Notes under the pieces: generated by a model
The model's database searches: none
What the model was told of the DNA's origin: nothing
The model's input: only the letters and a program-made list of their open reading frames with translations
NCBI GenBank assembly: GCA_964057225.1
Contig: OZ059896.1
Coordinates: 9,424,001-9,488,000 of the forward strand
DNA length: 64,000 nt
Direction of reading: 5' to 3'
From: Auanema rhodensis
Taxonomy: Eukaryota; Nematoda; Chromadorea; Rhabditida; Rhabditidae
In this document: positions 11,473 to 25,530 of the stretch, piece after piece
Numbering within the stretch: the stretch's first letter is position 1
How the letters are laid out: every line of letters begins with the position of its first letter
Position numbers and translations under genes: made by a program

Positions 11473-14168
11473 GTTCTTTTGAAGGATTTTAATACATAAT
11501 CATCACAGTACCGTGTCACTGTATGTTTTATCGATAAACTACACTTTTCCTATTGACCACTAGTTTGTTGGAGCCCAATTGATCTGGCGCCATGTATGCT
11601 ACCACATCATAAGGTCTTGTGGTGTAGTGGTTATCACGTCTGCTTTACACGCAGAAGGTCGTCGGTTCGAACCCGGCCAAGACCTGTTCTTTTGAAGGAT
11701 TTTAATCCAAAATCATCAGAGTACCGTGTCACTGTATGTTTTATCGATAAACTACATTTTTCCTATTGACCACTAGTTTGTTGGAGCCCAATTGATCTGG
11801 CGCCATGTATGCTAGGACATCATAAGGTCTTGTGGTGTAGTGGTTATCACGTCTGCTTTACACGCAGAAGGTCGTCGGTTCGAACCCGGCCAAGACCTGT
11901 TCTTTTGAAGGATTTTAATCCAAAATCATCAGAGTACCGTGTCACTGTATGTTTTATCGATAAACTACATTTTTCCTATTGACCACTAGTTTGTTGTAGT
12001 CCAATTCATCTGACGCCACGTTTGCTAGCACATCATAAGGTCTTGTGGTGTAGTGGTTATCACGTCTGCTTCACACGCAGAAGGTCGCCGGTTCGAACCC
12101 GGCCAAGACCTGTTCTTTTGAAGGATTTTAATACATAATCATCACAGTACCGTGTCACTGTATGTTTTATCGATAAACTACACTTTTCCTATTGACCACT
12201 AGTTTGTTGGAGCCCAATTGATCTGACGCCACGTTTGCTAGCACATCATAAGGTCTTGTGGTGTAGTGGTTATCACGTCTGCTTTACACGCAGAAGGTCG
12301 TCGGTTCGAACCCGGCCAAGACCTGTTCTTTTGAAGGATTTTAATCCAAAATCATCAGACTACCGTGTCACTGTATGTTTTATCGATAAACTACACTTTT
12401 CCTATTGACCACTAGTATGTTGGAGCCCAATTGATCTGGCGCCATGTATGCTACCACATCATAAGGTCTTGTGGTGTAGTGGTTATCACGTCTGCTTTAC
12501 ACGCAGAAGGTCGTCGGTTCGAACCCGGCCAAGACCTGTTCTTTTGAAGGATTTTAATCCAAAATCATCAGAGTACCGTGTCACTATATGTTTTATCGAT
12601 AAACTACATTTTTTCTATTGACCACTAGTTTGTTGGAGCCCAATTGATCTGGCGCCATGTATGCTAGGACATCATAAGGTCTTGTGGTGTAGTGGTTATC
12701 ACGTCTGCTTTACACGCAGAAGGTCGTCGGTTCGAACCCGGCCAAGACCTGTTCTTTTGAAGGATTTTAATCCAAAATCATCAGAGTACCGTGTCACTAT
12801 ATGTTTTATCGATAAACTACATTTTTCCTATTGACCACTAGTTTGTTGGAGCCCAATTGATCTGGCGCCATGTAAGCTAGGACATCATAAGGTCTTGTGG
12901 TGTAGTGGTTATCACGTCTGCTTCACACGCAGAAGGTCGCCGGTTCGAACCCGGCCAAGACCTGTTCTTTTGAAGGATTTTAATCCATAATCATCACAGT
13001 ACCGTGTCACTGTATGTTTTATCAATAAACTACACTTTTCCTATTGACCACTAGTATGTTGGAGCCCAATTGATCTGGCGCCATGTATGCTACCACATCA
13101 TAAGGTCTTGTGGTGTAGTGGTTATCACGTCTGCTTTACACGCAGAAGGTCGTCGGTTCGAACCCAGCCAAGACCTGTTCTTTTGAAGGATTTTAATCCA
13201 AAATCATCAGAGTACCGTGTCACTGTATGTTTTATCGATAAACTACACTTTTCCTATTGACCACTAGTATGTTGGAGCCCAATTGATCTGGCGCCATGTA
13301 TGCTACCACATCATAAGGTCTTGTGGTGTAGTGGTTATCACGTCTGCTTTACACGCAGAAGGTCGTCGGTTCGAACCCGGCCAAGACCTGTTCTTTTAAA
13401 GGATTTTAATCCAAAATCATCAGAGTACCGTGTCACTGTATGTTTTATCGATAAACTACATTTTTCCTATTGACCACTAGTTTGTTGGAGCCCAATTGAT
13501 CTGGCGCCATGTATGCTAGGACATCATAAGGTCTTGTGGTGTAGTGGTTATCACGTCTGCTTTACACGCAGAAGGTCGTCGGTTCGAACCCGGCCAAGAC
13601 CTGTTCTTTTGAAGGATTTTAATCCAAAATCATCAGAGTACCGTGTCACTGTATGTTTTATCGATAAACTACATTTTTCCTATTGACCACTAGTTTGTTG
13701 GAGCCCAATTGATCTGGCGCCATGTATGCTAGGACATCATAAGGTCTTGTGGTGTAGTGGTTATCACGTCTGCTTTACACGCAGAAGGTCGTCGGTTCGA
13801 ACCCGGCCAAGACCTGTTCTTTTGAAGGATTTTAATCCAAAATCATCAGAGTACCGTGTCACTATATGTTTTATCGATAAACTACACTTTTCCTATTGAC
13901 CACTAGTATGTTGGAGCCCAATTGATCTGGCGCCATGTATGCTACCACATCATAAGGTCTTGTGGTGTAGTGGTTATCACGTCTGCTTTACACGCAGAAG
14001 GTCGTCGGTTCGAACCCGGCCAAGACCTGTTCTTTTGAAGGATTTTGATCCAAAATCATCAGACTACCGTGTCACTGTATGTTTTATCGATAAACTACAC
14101 TTTTCCTATTGACCACTAGTATGTTGGAGCCCAATTGATCTGGCGCCATGTATGCTACCACATCATAA

Positions 14169-14241
14169 GGTCTTGTGGTGTAGTGGTTATCACGTATGCT
14201 TTACACGCAGAAGGTCGTCGGTTCGAACCCGGCCAAGACCT
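14169..14241 (+). tRNA. tRNA-Val (UAC) with C28A
   Basis: The anticodon-stem 5' strand is TATGC, giving an A28-G42 mismatch. An identical copy at 16725, 12 units on, belongs to the duplicated block. Confidence 0.87.
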
Positions 14242-17200
14242 GTTCTTTTGAAGGATTTTAATCCAAAATCATCAGAGTACCGTGTCACTATATGTTTTAT
14301 CGATAAACTACATTTTTCCTATTGACCACTAGTTTGTTGGAGCCCAATTGATCTGGCGCCATGTATGCTAGGACATCATAAGGTCTTGTGGTGTAGTGGT
14401 TATCACGTCTGCTTTACACGCAGAAGGTCGTCGGTTCGAACCCGGCCAAGACCTATTCTTTTGAAGGATTTTGATCCAAAATCATCAGAGTACCGTGTCA
14501 CTATATGTTTTATCGATAAACTACATTTTTCCTATTGACCACTAGTTTGTTGGAGCCCAATTGATCTGGCGCCATGTAAGCTAGGACATCATAAGGTCTT
14601 GTGGTGTAGTGGTTATCACGTCTGCTTTACACGCAGAAGGTCGTCGGTTCGAACCCGGCCAAGACCTGTTCTTTTGAAGGATTTTAATCCAAAATCATTA
14701 CAGTACCGTGTCACTGTATGTTTTATCGATAAACTACACTTTTCCTATTGACCACTAGTTTGTTGGAGCCCAATTGATCTGACGCCACGTTTGCTAGCAC
14801 ATCATAAGGTCTTGTGGTGTAGTGGTTATCACGTCTGCTTTACACGCAGAAGGTCGTCGGTTCGAACCCGGCCAAGACCTGTTCTTTTGAAGGATTTTAA
14901 TCCAAAATCATCAGACTACCGTGTCACTGTATGTTTTATCGATAAACTACACTTTTCCTATTGACCACTAGTATGTTGGAGCCCAATTGATCTGGCGCCA
15001 TGTATGCTACCACATCATAAGGTCTTGTGGTGTAGTGGTTATCACGTCTGCTTTACACGCAGAAGGTCGTCGGTTCGAACCCGGCCAAGACCTGTTCTTT
15101 TGAAGGATTTTAATCCAAAATCATCAGAGTACCGTGTCACTATATGTTTTATCGATAAACTACATTTTTTCTATTGACCACTAGTTTGTTGGAGCCCAAT
15201 TGATCTGGCGCCATGTATGCTAGGACATCATAAGGTCTTGTGGTGTAGTGGTTATCACGTCTGCTTTACACGCAGAAGGTCGTCGGTTCGAACCCGGCCA
15301 AGACCTGTTCTTTTGAAGGATTTTAATCCAAAATCATCAGAGTACCGTGTCACTATATGTTTTATCGATAAACTACATTTTTCCTATTGACCACTAGTTT
15401 GTTGGAGCCCAATTGATCTGGCGCCATGTAAGCTAGGACATCATAAGGTCTTGTGGTGTAGTGGTTATCACGTCTGCTTCACACGCAGAAGGTCGCCGGT
15501 TCGAACCCGGCCAAGACCTGTTCTTTTGAAGGATTTTAATCCATAATCATCACAGTACCGTGTCACTGTATGTTTTATCAATAAACTACACTTTTCCTAT
15601 TGACCACTAGTATGTTGGAGCCCAATTGATCTGGCGCCATGTATGCTACCACATCATAAGGTCTTGTGGTGTAGTGGTTATCACGTCTGCTTTACACGCA
15701 GAAGGTCGTCGGTTCGAACCCAGCCAAGACCTGTTCTTTTGAAGGATTTTAATCCAAAATCATCAGAGTACCGTGTCACTGTATGTTTTATCGATAAACT
15801 ACACTTTTCCTATTGACCACTAGTATGTTGGAGCCCAATTGATCTGGCGCCATGTATGCTACCACATCATAAGGTCTTGTGGTGTAGTGGTTATCACGTC
15901 TGCTTTACACGCAGAAGGTCGTCGGTTCGAACCCGGCCAAGACCTGTTCTTTTAAAGGATTTTAATCCAAAATCATCAGAGTACCGTGTCACTGTATGTT
16001 TTATCGATAAACTACATTTTTCCTATTGACCACTAGTTTGTTGGAGCCCAATTGATCTGGCGCCATGTATGCTAGGACATCATAAGGTCTTGTGGTGTAG
16101 TGGTTATCACGTCTGCTTTACACGCAGAAGGTCGTCGGTTCGAACCCGGCCAAGACCTGTTCTTTTGAAGGATTTTAATCCAAAATCATCAGAGTACCGT
16201 GTCACTGTATGTTTTATCGATAAACTACATTTTTCCTATTGACCACTAGTTTGTTGGAGCCCAATTGATCTGGCGCCATGTATGCTAGGACATCATAAGG
16301 TCTTGTGGTGTAGTGGTTATCACGTCTGCTTTACACGCAGAAGGTCGTCGGTTCGAACCCGGCCAAGACCTGTTCTTTTGAAGGATTTTAATCCAAAATC
16401 ATCAGAGTACCGTGTCACTATATGTTTTATCGATAAACTACACTTTTCCTATTGACCACTAGTATGTTGGAGCCCAATTGATCTGGCGCCATGTATGCTA
16501 CCACATCATAAGGTCTTGTGGTGTAGTGGTTATCACGTCTGCTTTACACGCAGAAGGTCGTCGGTTCGAACCCGGCCAAGACCTGTTCTTTTGAAGGATT
16601 TTGATCCAAAATCATCAGACTACCGTGTCACTGTATGTTTTATCGATAAACTACACTTTTCCTATTGACCACTAGTATGTTGGAGCCCAATTGATCTGGC
16701 GCCATGTATGCTACCACATCATAAGGTCTTGTGGTGTAGTGGTTATCACGTATGCTTTACACGCAGAAGGTCGTCGGTTCGAACCCGGCCAAGACCTGTT
16801 CTTTTGAAGGATTTTAATCCAAAATCATCAGAGTACCGTGTCACTATATGTTTTATCGATAAACTACATTTTTCCTATTGACCACTAGTTTGTTGGAGCC
16901 CAATTGATCTGGCGCCATGTATGCTAGGACATCATAAGGTCTTGTGGTGTAGTGGTTATCACGTCTGCTTTACACGCAGAAGGTCGTCGGTTCGAACCCG
17001 GCCAAGACCTATTCTTTTGAAGGATTTTGATCCAAAATCATCAGAGTACCGTGTCACTATATGTTTTATCGATAAACTACATTTTTCCTATTGACCACTA
17101 GTTTGTTGGAGCCCAATTGATCTGGCGCCATGTAAGCTAGGACATCATAAGGTCTTGTGGTGTAGTGGTTATCACGTCTGCTTTACACGCAGAAGGTCGT

Positions 17201-20200
17201 CGGTTCGAACCCGGCCAAGACCTGTTCTTTTGAAGGATTTTAATCCAAAATCATTACAGTACCGTGTCACTGTATGTTTTATCGATAAACTACACTTTTC
17301 CTATTGACCACTAGTTTGTTGGAGCCCAATTGATCTGGCGCCATGTATGCTACCACATCATAAGGTCTTGTGGTGTAGTGGTTATCACGTCTGCTTTACA
17401 CGCAGAAGGTCGTCGGTTCGAACCCGGCCAAGACCTGTTGTTTTGAAGGATTTTAATCCAAAATCATTACAGTACCGTGTCACTGTATGTTTTATCGATA
17501 AACTACACATTTCCTATTGACCACTAGTTTGTTGGAGTCCAATTCATCTGGCGCCACGTTTGCTAGCACATCATAAGGTCTTGTGGTGTAGTGGTCATCA
17601 CGTCTGCTTTACACGCAGAAGGTCGTCGGTTCGAACCCGGCCAAGACCTGTTCTTTTGAAGGAATTTAATCCAAAATCATTACAGTACCGTGTCACTGTA
17701 TGTTTTATCGATAAACTACACTTTTCCTATTGACCACTAGTTTGTTGGAGTCGAATTCATCTGGCGCCATGTATGCTAGCACATCATAAGGTCTTGTGGT
17801 GTAGTGGTTATCACGTCTGCTTTACACGCAGAAGGTCGTCGGTTCGAACCCGGCCAAGACCTGTTCTTTTGAAGGATTTTAATCCAAAATCATTACAGTA
17901 CCGTGTCACTGTATGTTTTATCGATAAACTACACTTTTCCTAGTGACCACTAGATTGTTGGAGCCCAATTGATCTGGCGCCATGTATGCTAGCACATCAT
18001 AAGGTCTTGTGGTGTAGTGGTTATCACGTCTGCTTTACACGCAGAAGGTCGTCGGTTCGAACCCGGCCAAGACCTGTTCTTTTGAAGGATTTTAGTCCAA
18101 AATCATTAGAGTACCGTGTCACTGTATGTTTTATCGATAAACTACACTTTTCCTATTGAGCACTAGTTTGTTGGAGCCCAATTGATCTGGCGCCATGTAT
18201 GCTAGCACATCATAAGGTCTTGTGGTGTAGTGGTTATCACGTCTGCTTTACACGCAGAAGGTCGTCGGTTCGAACCCGGCCAAGACCTGTTCTTTTGAAG
18301 GATTTTAGTCCAAAATCATTAGAGTACCGTGTCACTGTATGTTTTATCGATAAACTACATTTTTCCTATTGACCACTAGTTTGTTGGAGCCCAATTGATC
18401 TGGCGCCATGTATGCTAGCACATCATAAGGTCTTGTGGTGTAGTGGTTATCACGTCTGCTTCACACGCAGAAGGTCGCCGGTTCGAACCCGGCCAAGACC
18501 TGTTCTTTTGAAGGATTTTAATCCAAAATCATTAGAGTACCGTGTCACTGTATGTTTTATCGATAAACTACACTTTTCCTATTGACCACTAGATTGTTGG
18601 AGCCCAATTGATCTGGCGCCATGTATGCTAGCACATCATAAGGTCTTGTGGTGTAGTGGTTATCACGTCTGCTTTACACGCAGAAGGTCGTCGGTTCGAA
18701 CCCGGCCAAGACCTGTTCTTTTGAAGGATTTTAGTCCAAAATCATTAGAGTACCGTGTCACTGTATGTTTTATCGATAAACTACATTTTTCCTATTGACC
18801 ACTAGTTTGTTGGAGCCCAATTGATCTGGCGCCATGTATGCTAGCACATCATAAGGTCTTGTGGTGTAGTGGTTATCACGTCTGCTTTACACGCAGAAGG
18901 TCGTCGGTTCGAACCCGGCCAAGACCTGTTCTTTTGAAGGATTTTAGTCCAAAATCATTAGAGTACCGTGTCACTGTATGTTTTATCGATAAACTACACA
19001 TTTCCTATTGACCACTAGTTTGTTGGAGTCCAATTCATCTGGCGCCACGTTTGCTAGCACATCATAAGGTCTTGTGGTGTAGTGGTTATCACGTCTGCTT
19101 TACACGCAGAAGGTCGTCGGTTCGAACCCGGCCAAGACCTGTTCTTTTGAAGGATTTTAATCCAAAATCATCAGAGTACCGTGTCACTGTATGTTTTATC
19201 GATAAACTACACTTTTCCTATTGAGCACTAGTTTGTTGGAGCCCAATTGATCTGGCGCCATGTATGCTAGCACATCATAAGGTCTTGTGGTGTAGTGGTT
19301 ATCACGTCTGCTTTACACGCAGAAGGTCGTCGGTTCGAACCCGGCCAAGACCTGTTCTTTTGAAGGATTTTAGTCCAAAATCATTAGAGTACCGTGTCAC
19401 TGTATGTTTTATCGATAAACTACATTTTTCCTATTGACCACTAGTTTGTTGGAGCCCAATTGATCTGGCGCCATGTATGCTAGCACATCATAAGGTCTTG
19501 TGGTGTAGTGGTTATCACGTCTGCTTCACACGCAGAAGGTCGCCGGTTCGAACCCGGCCAAGACCTGTTCTTTTGAAGGATTTTAATCCAAAATCATTAG
19601 AGTACCGTGTCACTGTATGTTTTATCGATAAACTACACTTTTCCTATTGACCACTAGATTGTTGGAGCCCAATTGATCTGGCGCCATGTATGCTAGCACA
19701 TCATAAGGTCTTGTGGTGTAGTGGTTATCACGTCTGCTTTACACGCAGAAGGTCGTCGGTTCGAACCCGGCCAAGACCTGTTCTTTTGAAGGATTTTAGT
19801 CCAAAATCATTAGAGTACCGTGTCACTGTATGTTTTATCGATAAACTACATTTTTCCTATTGACCACTAGTTTGTTGGAGCCCAATTGATCTGGCGCCAT
19901 GTATGCTAGCACATCATAAGGTCTTGTGGTGTAGTGGTTATCACGTCTGCTTTACACGCAGAAGGTCGTCGGTTCGAACCCGGCCAAGACCTGTTCTTTT
20001 GAAGGATTTTAGTCCAAAATCATTAGAGTACCGTGTCACTGTATGTTTTATCGATAAACTACACATTTCCTATTGACCACTAGTTTGTTGGAGTCCAATT
20101 CATCTGGCGCCACGTTTGCTAGCACATCATAAGGTCTTGTGGTGTAGTGGTCATCACGTCTGCTTTACACGCAGAAGGTCGTCGGTTCGAACCCGGCCAA

Positions 20201-21410
20201 GACCTGTTCTTTTGAAGGATTTTAGTCCAAAATCATTAGAGTACCGTGTCACTGTATGTTTTATCGATAAACTACATTTTTCCTATTGACCACTAGTTTG
20301 TTGGAGCCCAATTGATCTGGCGCCATGTATGCTAGCACATCATAAGGTCTTGTGGTGTAGTGGTTATCACGTCTGCTTTACACGCAGAAGGTCGTCGGTT
20401 CGAACCCGGCCAAGACCTGTTCTTTTGAAGGATTTTAGTCCAAAATCATTAGAGTACCGTGTCACTGTATGTTTTATCGATAAACTACACATTTCCTATT
20501 GACCACTAGTTTGTTGGAGTCCAATTCATCTGGCGCCACGTTTGCTAGCACATCATAAGGTCTTGTGGTGTAGTGGTCATCACGTCTGCTTTACACGCAG
20601 AAGGTCGTCGGTTCGAACCCGGCCAAGACCTGTTCTTTTGAAGGATTTTAGTCCAAAATCATTAGAGTACCGTGTCACTGTATGTTTTATCGATAAACTA
20701 CATTTTTCCTATTGACCACTAGTTTGTTGGAGCCCAATTGATCTGGCGCCATGTATGCTAGCACATCATAAGGTCTTGTGGTGTAGTGGTTATCACGTCT
20801 GCTTCACACGCAGAAGGTCGCCGGTTCGAACCCGGCCAAGACCTGTTCTTTTGAAGGATTTTAATCCAAAATCATTAGAGTACCGTGTCACTGTATGTTT
20901 TATCGATAAACTACACTTTTCCTATTGACCACTAGATTGTTGGAGCCCAATTGATCTGGCGCCATGTATGCTAGCACATCATAAGGTCTTGTGGTGTAGT
21001 GGTTATCACGTCTGCTTTACACGCAGAAGGTCGTCGGTTCGAACCCGGCCAAGACCTGTTCTTTTGAAGGATTTTAGTCCAAAATCATTAGAGTACCGTG
21101 TCACTGTATGTTTTATCGATAAACTACACTTTTCCTATTGAGCACTAGTTTGTTGGAGCCCAATTGATCTGGCGCCATTTATGCTAGCACATCATAAGGT
21201 CTTGTGGTGTAGTGGTTATCACGTCTGCTTTACACGCAGAAGGTCGTCGGTTCGAACCCGGCCAAGACCTGTTCTTTTGAAGGATTTTAGTCCAAAATCA
21301 TTAGAGTACCGTGTCACTGTATGTTTTATCGATAAACTACACTTTTTCTATTGACCACTAGTTTGTTGGATCCCAATTGATCTGGCGCCATGTTTGCCAG
21401 TTTATCATAA

Positions 21411-21483
21411 GGTCTTGTGGTGTAGTGGTTTTCACGTCTGCTTCACACGCAGAAGGTCGCCGGTTCGAACCCGGCCAAGACCT
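21411..21483 (+). tRNA. tRNA-Val (CAC) with A21T
   Basis: The conserved A21 of the D loop is T. A21 normally contacts the U8-A14 pair in the tRNA core, so this copy may fold less well. Confidence 0.85.
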
Positions 21484-21836
21484 GTTCTTTTGAAGGATTT
21501 TAGTCCAAAATCATTAGAGTACCGTGTCACTGTATGTTTTATCGATAAACTACATTTTTCCTATTGACCACTAGTTTGTTGGAGCCCAATTGATCTGGCG
21601 CCATGTATGCTAGCACATCATAAGGTCTTGTGGTGTAGTGGTTATCACGTCTGCTTCACACGCAGAAGGTCGCCGGTTCGAACCCGGCCAAGACCTGTTC
21701 TTTTGAAGGATTTTAATCCAAAATCATTAGAGTACCGTGTCACTATATGTTTTATCGATAAACTACACTTTTCCTATTGACCACTAGTTTGTTGGAGTCC
21801 AATTCATCTGGCGCCACGTTTGCTAGCACATCATAA

Positions 21837-21909
21837 GGTCTTGTGGTGTAGTGGTTATCACGTCTGCTTTACACGCAGAATGTCGTCGGTTCGAACCCGG
21901 CCAAGACCT
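21837..21909 (+). tRNA. tRNA-Val (UAC) with G45T
   Basis: A variable-loop substitution (AATGTC for AAGGTC). A singleton; probably mild. Confidence 0.85.
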
Positions 21910-23114
21910 GTTCTTTTGAAGGATTTTAATCCAAAATCATCAGAGTACCGTGTCACTGTATGTTTTATCGATAAACTACACTTTTTCTATTGACCACTAG
22001 TTTGTTGGAGCCCAATTGATCTGGCGCCATGTATGCTAGCACATCGTAAGGTCTTGTGGTGTAGTGGTCATCACGTCTGCTTTACACGCAGAAGGTCGTC
22101 GGTTCGAACCCGGCCAAGACCTGTTCTTTTGAAGGATTTTAGTCCAAAATCATTAGAGTACCGTGTCACTGTATGTTTTATCGATAAACTACACTTTTCC
22201 TATTGAGCACTAGTTTGTTGGAGCCCAATTGATCTGGCTCCATGTATGCTAGCACATCATAAGGTCTTGTGGTGTAGTGGTTATCACGTCTGCTTTACAC
22301 GCAGAAGGTCGTCGGTTCGAACCCGGCCAAGACCTGTTCTTTTGAAGGATTTTAGTCCAAAATCATTAGAGTACCGTGTCACTGTATGTTTTATCGATAA
22401 ACTACATTTTTCCTATTGACCACTAGTTTGTTGGAGCCCAATTGATCTGGCGCCATGTATGCTAGCACATCGTAAGGTCTTGTGGTGTAGTGGTCATCAC
22501 GTCTGCTTTACACGCAGAAGGTCGTCGGTTCGAACCCGGCCAAGACCTGTTCTTTTGAAGGATTTTAATCCAAAATCATTACAGTACCGTGTCACTGTAT
22601 GTTTTATCGATAAACTACATTTTTCCTATTGACCACTAGTTTGTTGGAGCCCAATTGATCTGGCGCCATGTATGCTAGCACATCGTAAGGTCTTGTGGTG
22701 TAGTGGTCATCACGTCTGCTTTACACGCAGAAGGTCGTCGGTTCGAACCCGGCCAAGACCTGTTCTTTTGAAGGATTTTAATCCAAAATCATTACAGTAC
22801 CGTGTCACTGTATGTTTTATCGATAAACTACACTTTTCCTATTGAGCACTAGTTTGTTGGAGCCCAATTGATCTGGCTCCATGTATGCTAGCACATCATA
22901 AGGTCTTGTGGTGTAGTGGTTATCACGTCTGCTTTACACGCAGAAGGTCGTCGGTTCGAACCCGGCCAAGACCTGTTCTTTTGAAGGATTTTAATCCAAA
23001 ATCATTAGAGTACCGTGTCACTGTATGTTTTATCGATAAACTACATTTTTCCTATTGACCACTAGTTTGTTGGAGCCCAATTGATCTGGCGCCATGTATG
23101 CTAGCACATCATAA

Positions 23115-23187
23115 TGTCTTGTGGTGTAGTGGTTATCACGTCTGCTTCACACGCAGAAGGTCGCCGGTTCGAACCCGGCCAAGACCT
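23115..23187 (+). tRNA. tRNA-Val (CAC) with G1T
   Basis: The first base is T, so the terminal G1-C72 pair is lost and the RNase P processing site changes. The other acceptor pairs remain. Possibly non-functional. Confidence 0.8.
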
Positions 23188-24605
23188 GTTCTTTTGAAGG
23201 ATTTTAATCCAAAATCATTAGAGTACCGTGTCACTGTATGTTTTATCGATAAACTACACTTTTCCTATTGAGCACTAGTTTGTTGGAGCCCAATTGATCT
23301 GGCGCCATTTATGCTAGCACATCATAAGGTCTTGTGGTGTAGTGGTTATCACGTCTGCTTTACACGCAGAAGGTCGTCGGTTCGAACCCGGCCAAGACCT
23401 GTTCTTTTGAAGGATTTTAGTCCAAAATCATTAGAGTACCGTGTCACTGTATGTTTTATCGATAAACTACACTTTTCCTATTGAGCACTAGTTTGTTGGA
23501 GCCCAATTGATCTGGCGCCATTTATGCTAGCACATCATAAGGTCTTGTGGTGTAGTGGTTATCACGTCTGCTTTACACGCAGAAGGTCGTCGGTTCGAAC
23601 CCGGCCAAGACCTGTTCTTTTGAAGGATTTTAGTCCAAAATCATTAGAGTACCGTGTCACTGTATGTTTTATCGATAAACTACACTTTTCCTATTGAGCA
23701 CTAGTTTGTTGGAGCCCAATTGATCTGGCGCCATTTATGCTAGCACATCATAAGGTCTTGTGGTGTAGTGGTTATCACGTCTGCTTTACACGCAGAAGGT
23801 CGTCGGTTCGAACCCGGCCAAGACCTGTTCTTTTGAAGGATTTTAGTCCAAAATCATTAGAGTACCGTGTCACTGTATGTTTTATCGATAAACTACACTT
23901 TTTCTATTGACCACTAGTTTGTTGGATCCCAATTGATCTGGCGCCATGTTTGCCAGTTTATCATAAGGTCTTGTGGTGTAGTGGTTATCACGTCTGCTTC
24001 ACACGCAGAAGGTCGCCGGTTCGAACCCGGCCAAGACCTGTTCTTTTGAAGGATTTTAATCCAAAATCATTACAGTACCGTGTCACTGTATGTTTTATCG
24101 ATAAACTACACTTTTTCTATTGACCACTAGTTTGTTGGATCCCAATTGATCTGGCGCGATGTTTGCCAGTTTATCATAAGGTCTTGTGGTGTAGTGGTTA
24201 TCACGTCTGCTTTACACGCAGAAGGTCGTCGGTTCGAACCCGGCCAAGACCTGTTCTTTTGAAGGATTTTAGTCCAAAATCATTAGAGTACCGTGTCACT
24301 GTATGTTTTATCGATAAACTACACTTTTTCTATTGACCACTAGTTTGTTGGAGCCCAATTGATCTGGCGCCATGTATGCTAGCACATCATAAGGTCTTGT
24401 GGTGTAGTGGTCATCACGTCTGCTTTACACGCAGAAGGTCGTCGGTTCGAACCCGGCCAAGACCTGTTCTTTTGAAGGATTTTAATCCAAAATCATTACA
24501 GTACCGTGTCACTGTATGTTTTATCGATAAACTACACTTTTCCTATTGAGCACTAGTTTGTTGGAGCCCAATTGATCTGGCGCCATGTATGCTAGCACAT
24601 CATAA

Positions 24606-24678
24606 GGTCTTGTGGTGTAGTGGTTATCAAATCTGCTTCACACGCAGAAGGTCGCCGGTTCGAACCCGGCCAAGACCT
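24606..24678 (+). tRNA. tRNA-Val (CAC) with C25A and G26A, first of 11
   Basis: TCAAATCTGC replaces TCACGTCTGC. C25A breaks the G10-C25 D-stem pair. All eleven copies with this double change carry anticodon CAC and C50. Starts: 24606, 26310, 26736, 28014, 29079, 29718, 30996, 31422, 32700, 33765 and 34404. Confidence 0.9.
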
Positions 24679-25457
24679 GTTCTTTTGAAGGATTTTAGTC
24701 CAAAATCATTAGAGTACCGTGTCACTGTATGTTTTATCGATAAACTACATTTTTCCTATTGACCACTAGTTTGTTGGAGCCCAATTGATCTGGCGCCATG
24801 TATGCTAGCACATCATAAGGTCTTGTGGTGTAGTGGTTATCACGTCTGCTTCACACGCAGAAGGTCGCCGGTTCGAACCCGGCCAAGACCTGTTCTTTTG
24901 AAGGATTTTAATCCAAAATCATTAGAGTACCGTGTCACTGTATGTTTTATCGATAAACTACATTTTTCCTATTGACCACTAGTTTGTTGGAGCCCAATTG
25001 ATCTGGCGCCATGTATGCTAGCACATCATAAGGTCTTGTGGTGTAGTGGTTATCACGTCTGCTTCACACGCAGAAGGTCGCCGGTTCGAACCCGGCCAAG
25101 ACCTGTTCTTTTGAAGGATTTTAATCCAAAATCATTAGAGTACCGTGTCACTGTATGTTTTATCGATAAACTACACTTTTCCTATTGAGCACTAGTTTGT
25201 TGGAGCCCAATTGATCTGGCGCCATTTATGCTAGCACATCATAAGGTCTTGTGGTGTAGTGGTTATCACGTCTGCTTTACACGCAGAAGGTCGTCGGTTC
25301 GAACCCGGCCAAGACCTGTTCTTTTGAAGGATTTTAGTCCAAAATCATTAGAGTACCGTGTCACTGTATGTTTTATCGATAAACTACACTTTTCCTATTG
25401 AGCACTAGTTTGTTGGAGCCCAATTGATCTGGCGCCATTTATGCTAGCACATCATAA

Positions 25458-25530
25458 GGTCTTGTGGTGTAGTGGTTATCACGTCTGCTTTACACGCAGA
25501 AGGTCGTCGGTTCGAACCCGGCCAAGACCT
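25458..25530 (+). tRNA. tRNA-Val (UAC) abutting a nine-T run
   Basis: The tRNA body is normal, but the trailer is TTTTTTTTT beginning at base 73 instead of TGTTCTTTT. Pol III would be expected to stop at or within a few bases of the mature 3' end. Either a homopolymer expansion or a sequencing artefact. Confidence 0.85.

Larger units (their letters stand above)
10761..17223 (+). tRNA. tRNA-Val copies k50-k80 (31 genes), with a 12-unit duplication
   Basis: Starts run from 10761 to 17151. CAC copies start at 11400, 12039, 12891 and 15447 only, the lowest CAC share in the array. Variants: G63A at 10974, 13104 and 15660; G52A at 11400; C28A at 14169 and 16725. Trailers with TATTC instead of TGTTC follow 14382 and 16938. 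Copies 12252-14595 and 14808-17151 repeat the same order of variants at 2,556-bp spacing. Confidence 0.95.
17364..24465 (+). tRNA. tRNA-Val copies k81-k114 (34 genes)
   Basis: Starts run from 17364 to 24393. CAC copies start at 18429, 19494, 20772, 21411, 21624, 23115 and 23967. A U20a-to-C D-loop family starts at 17577, 20133, 20559, 22050, 22476, 22689 and 24393, always with anticodon UAC. Other variants: A21T at 21411, G45T at 21837, G1T at 23115. New flank families appear here (GAGCACTAG, GATTGTTGG, ATTTATGC, TTTGCCAGTTTATC), replacing the GTATGTTGGAG type of the preceding block. Confidence 0.95.
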
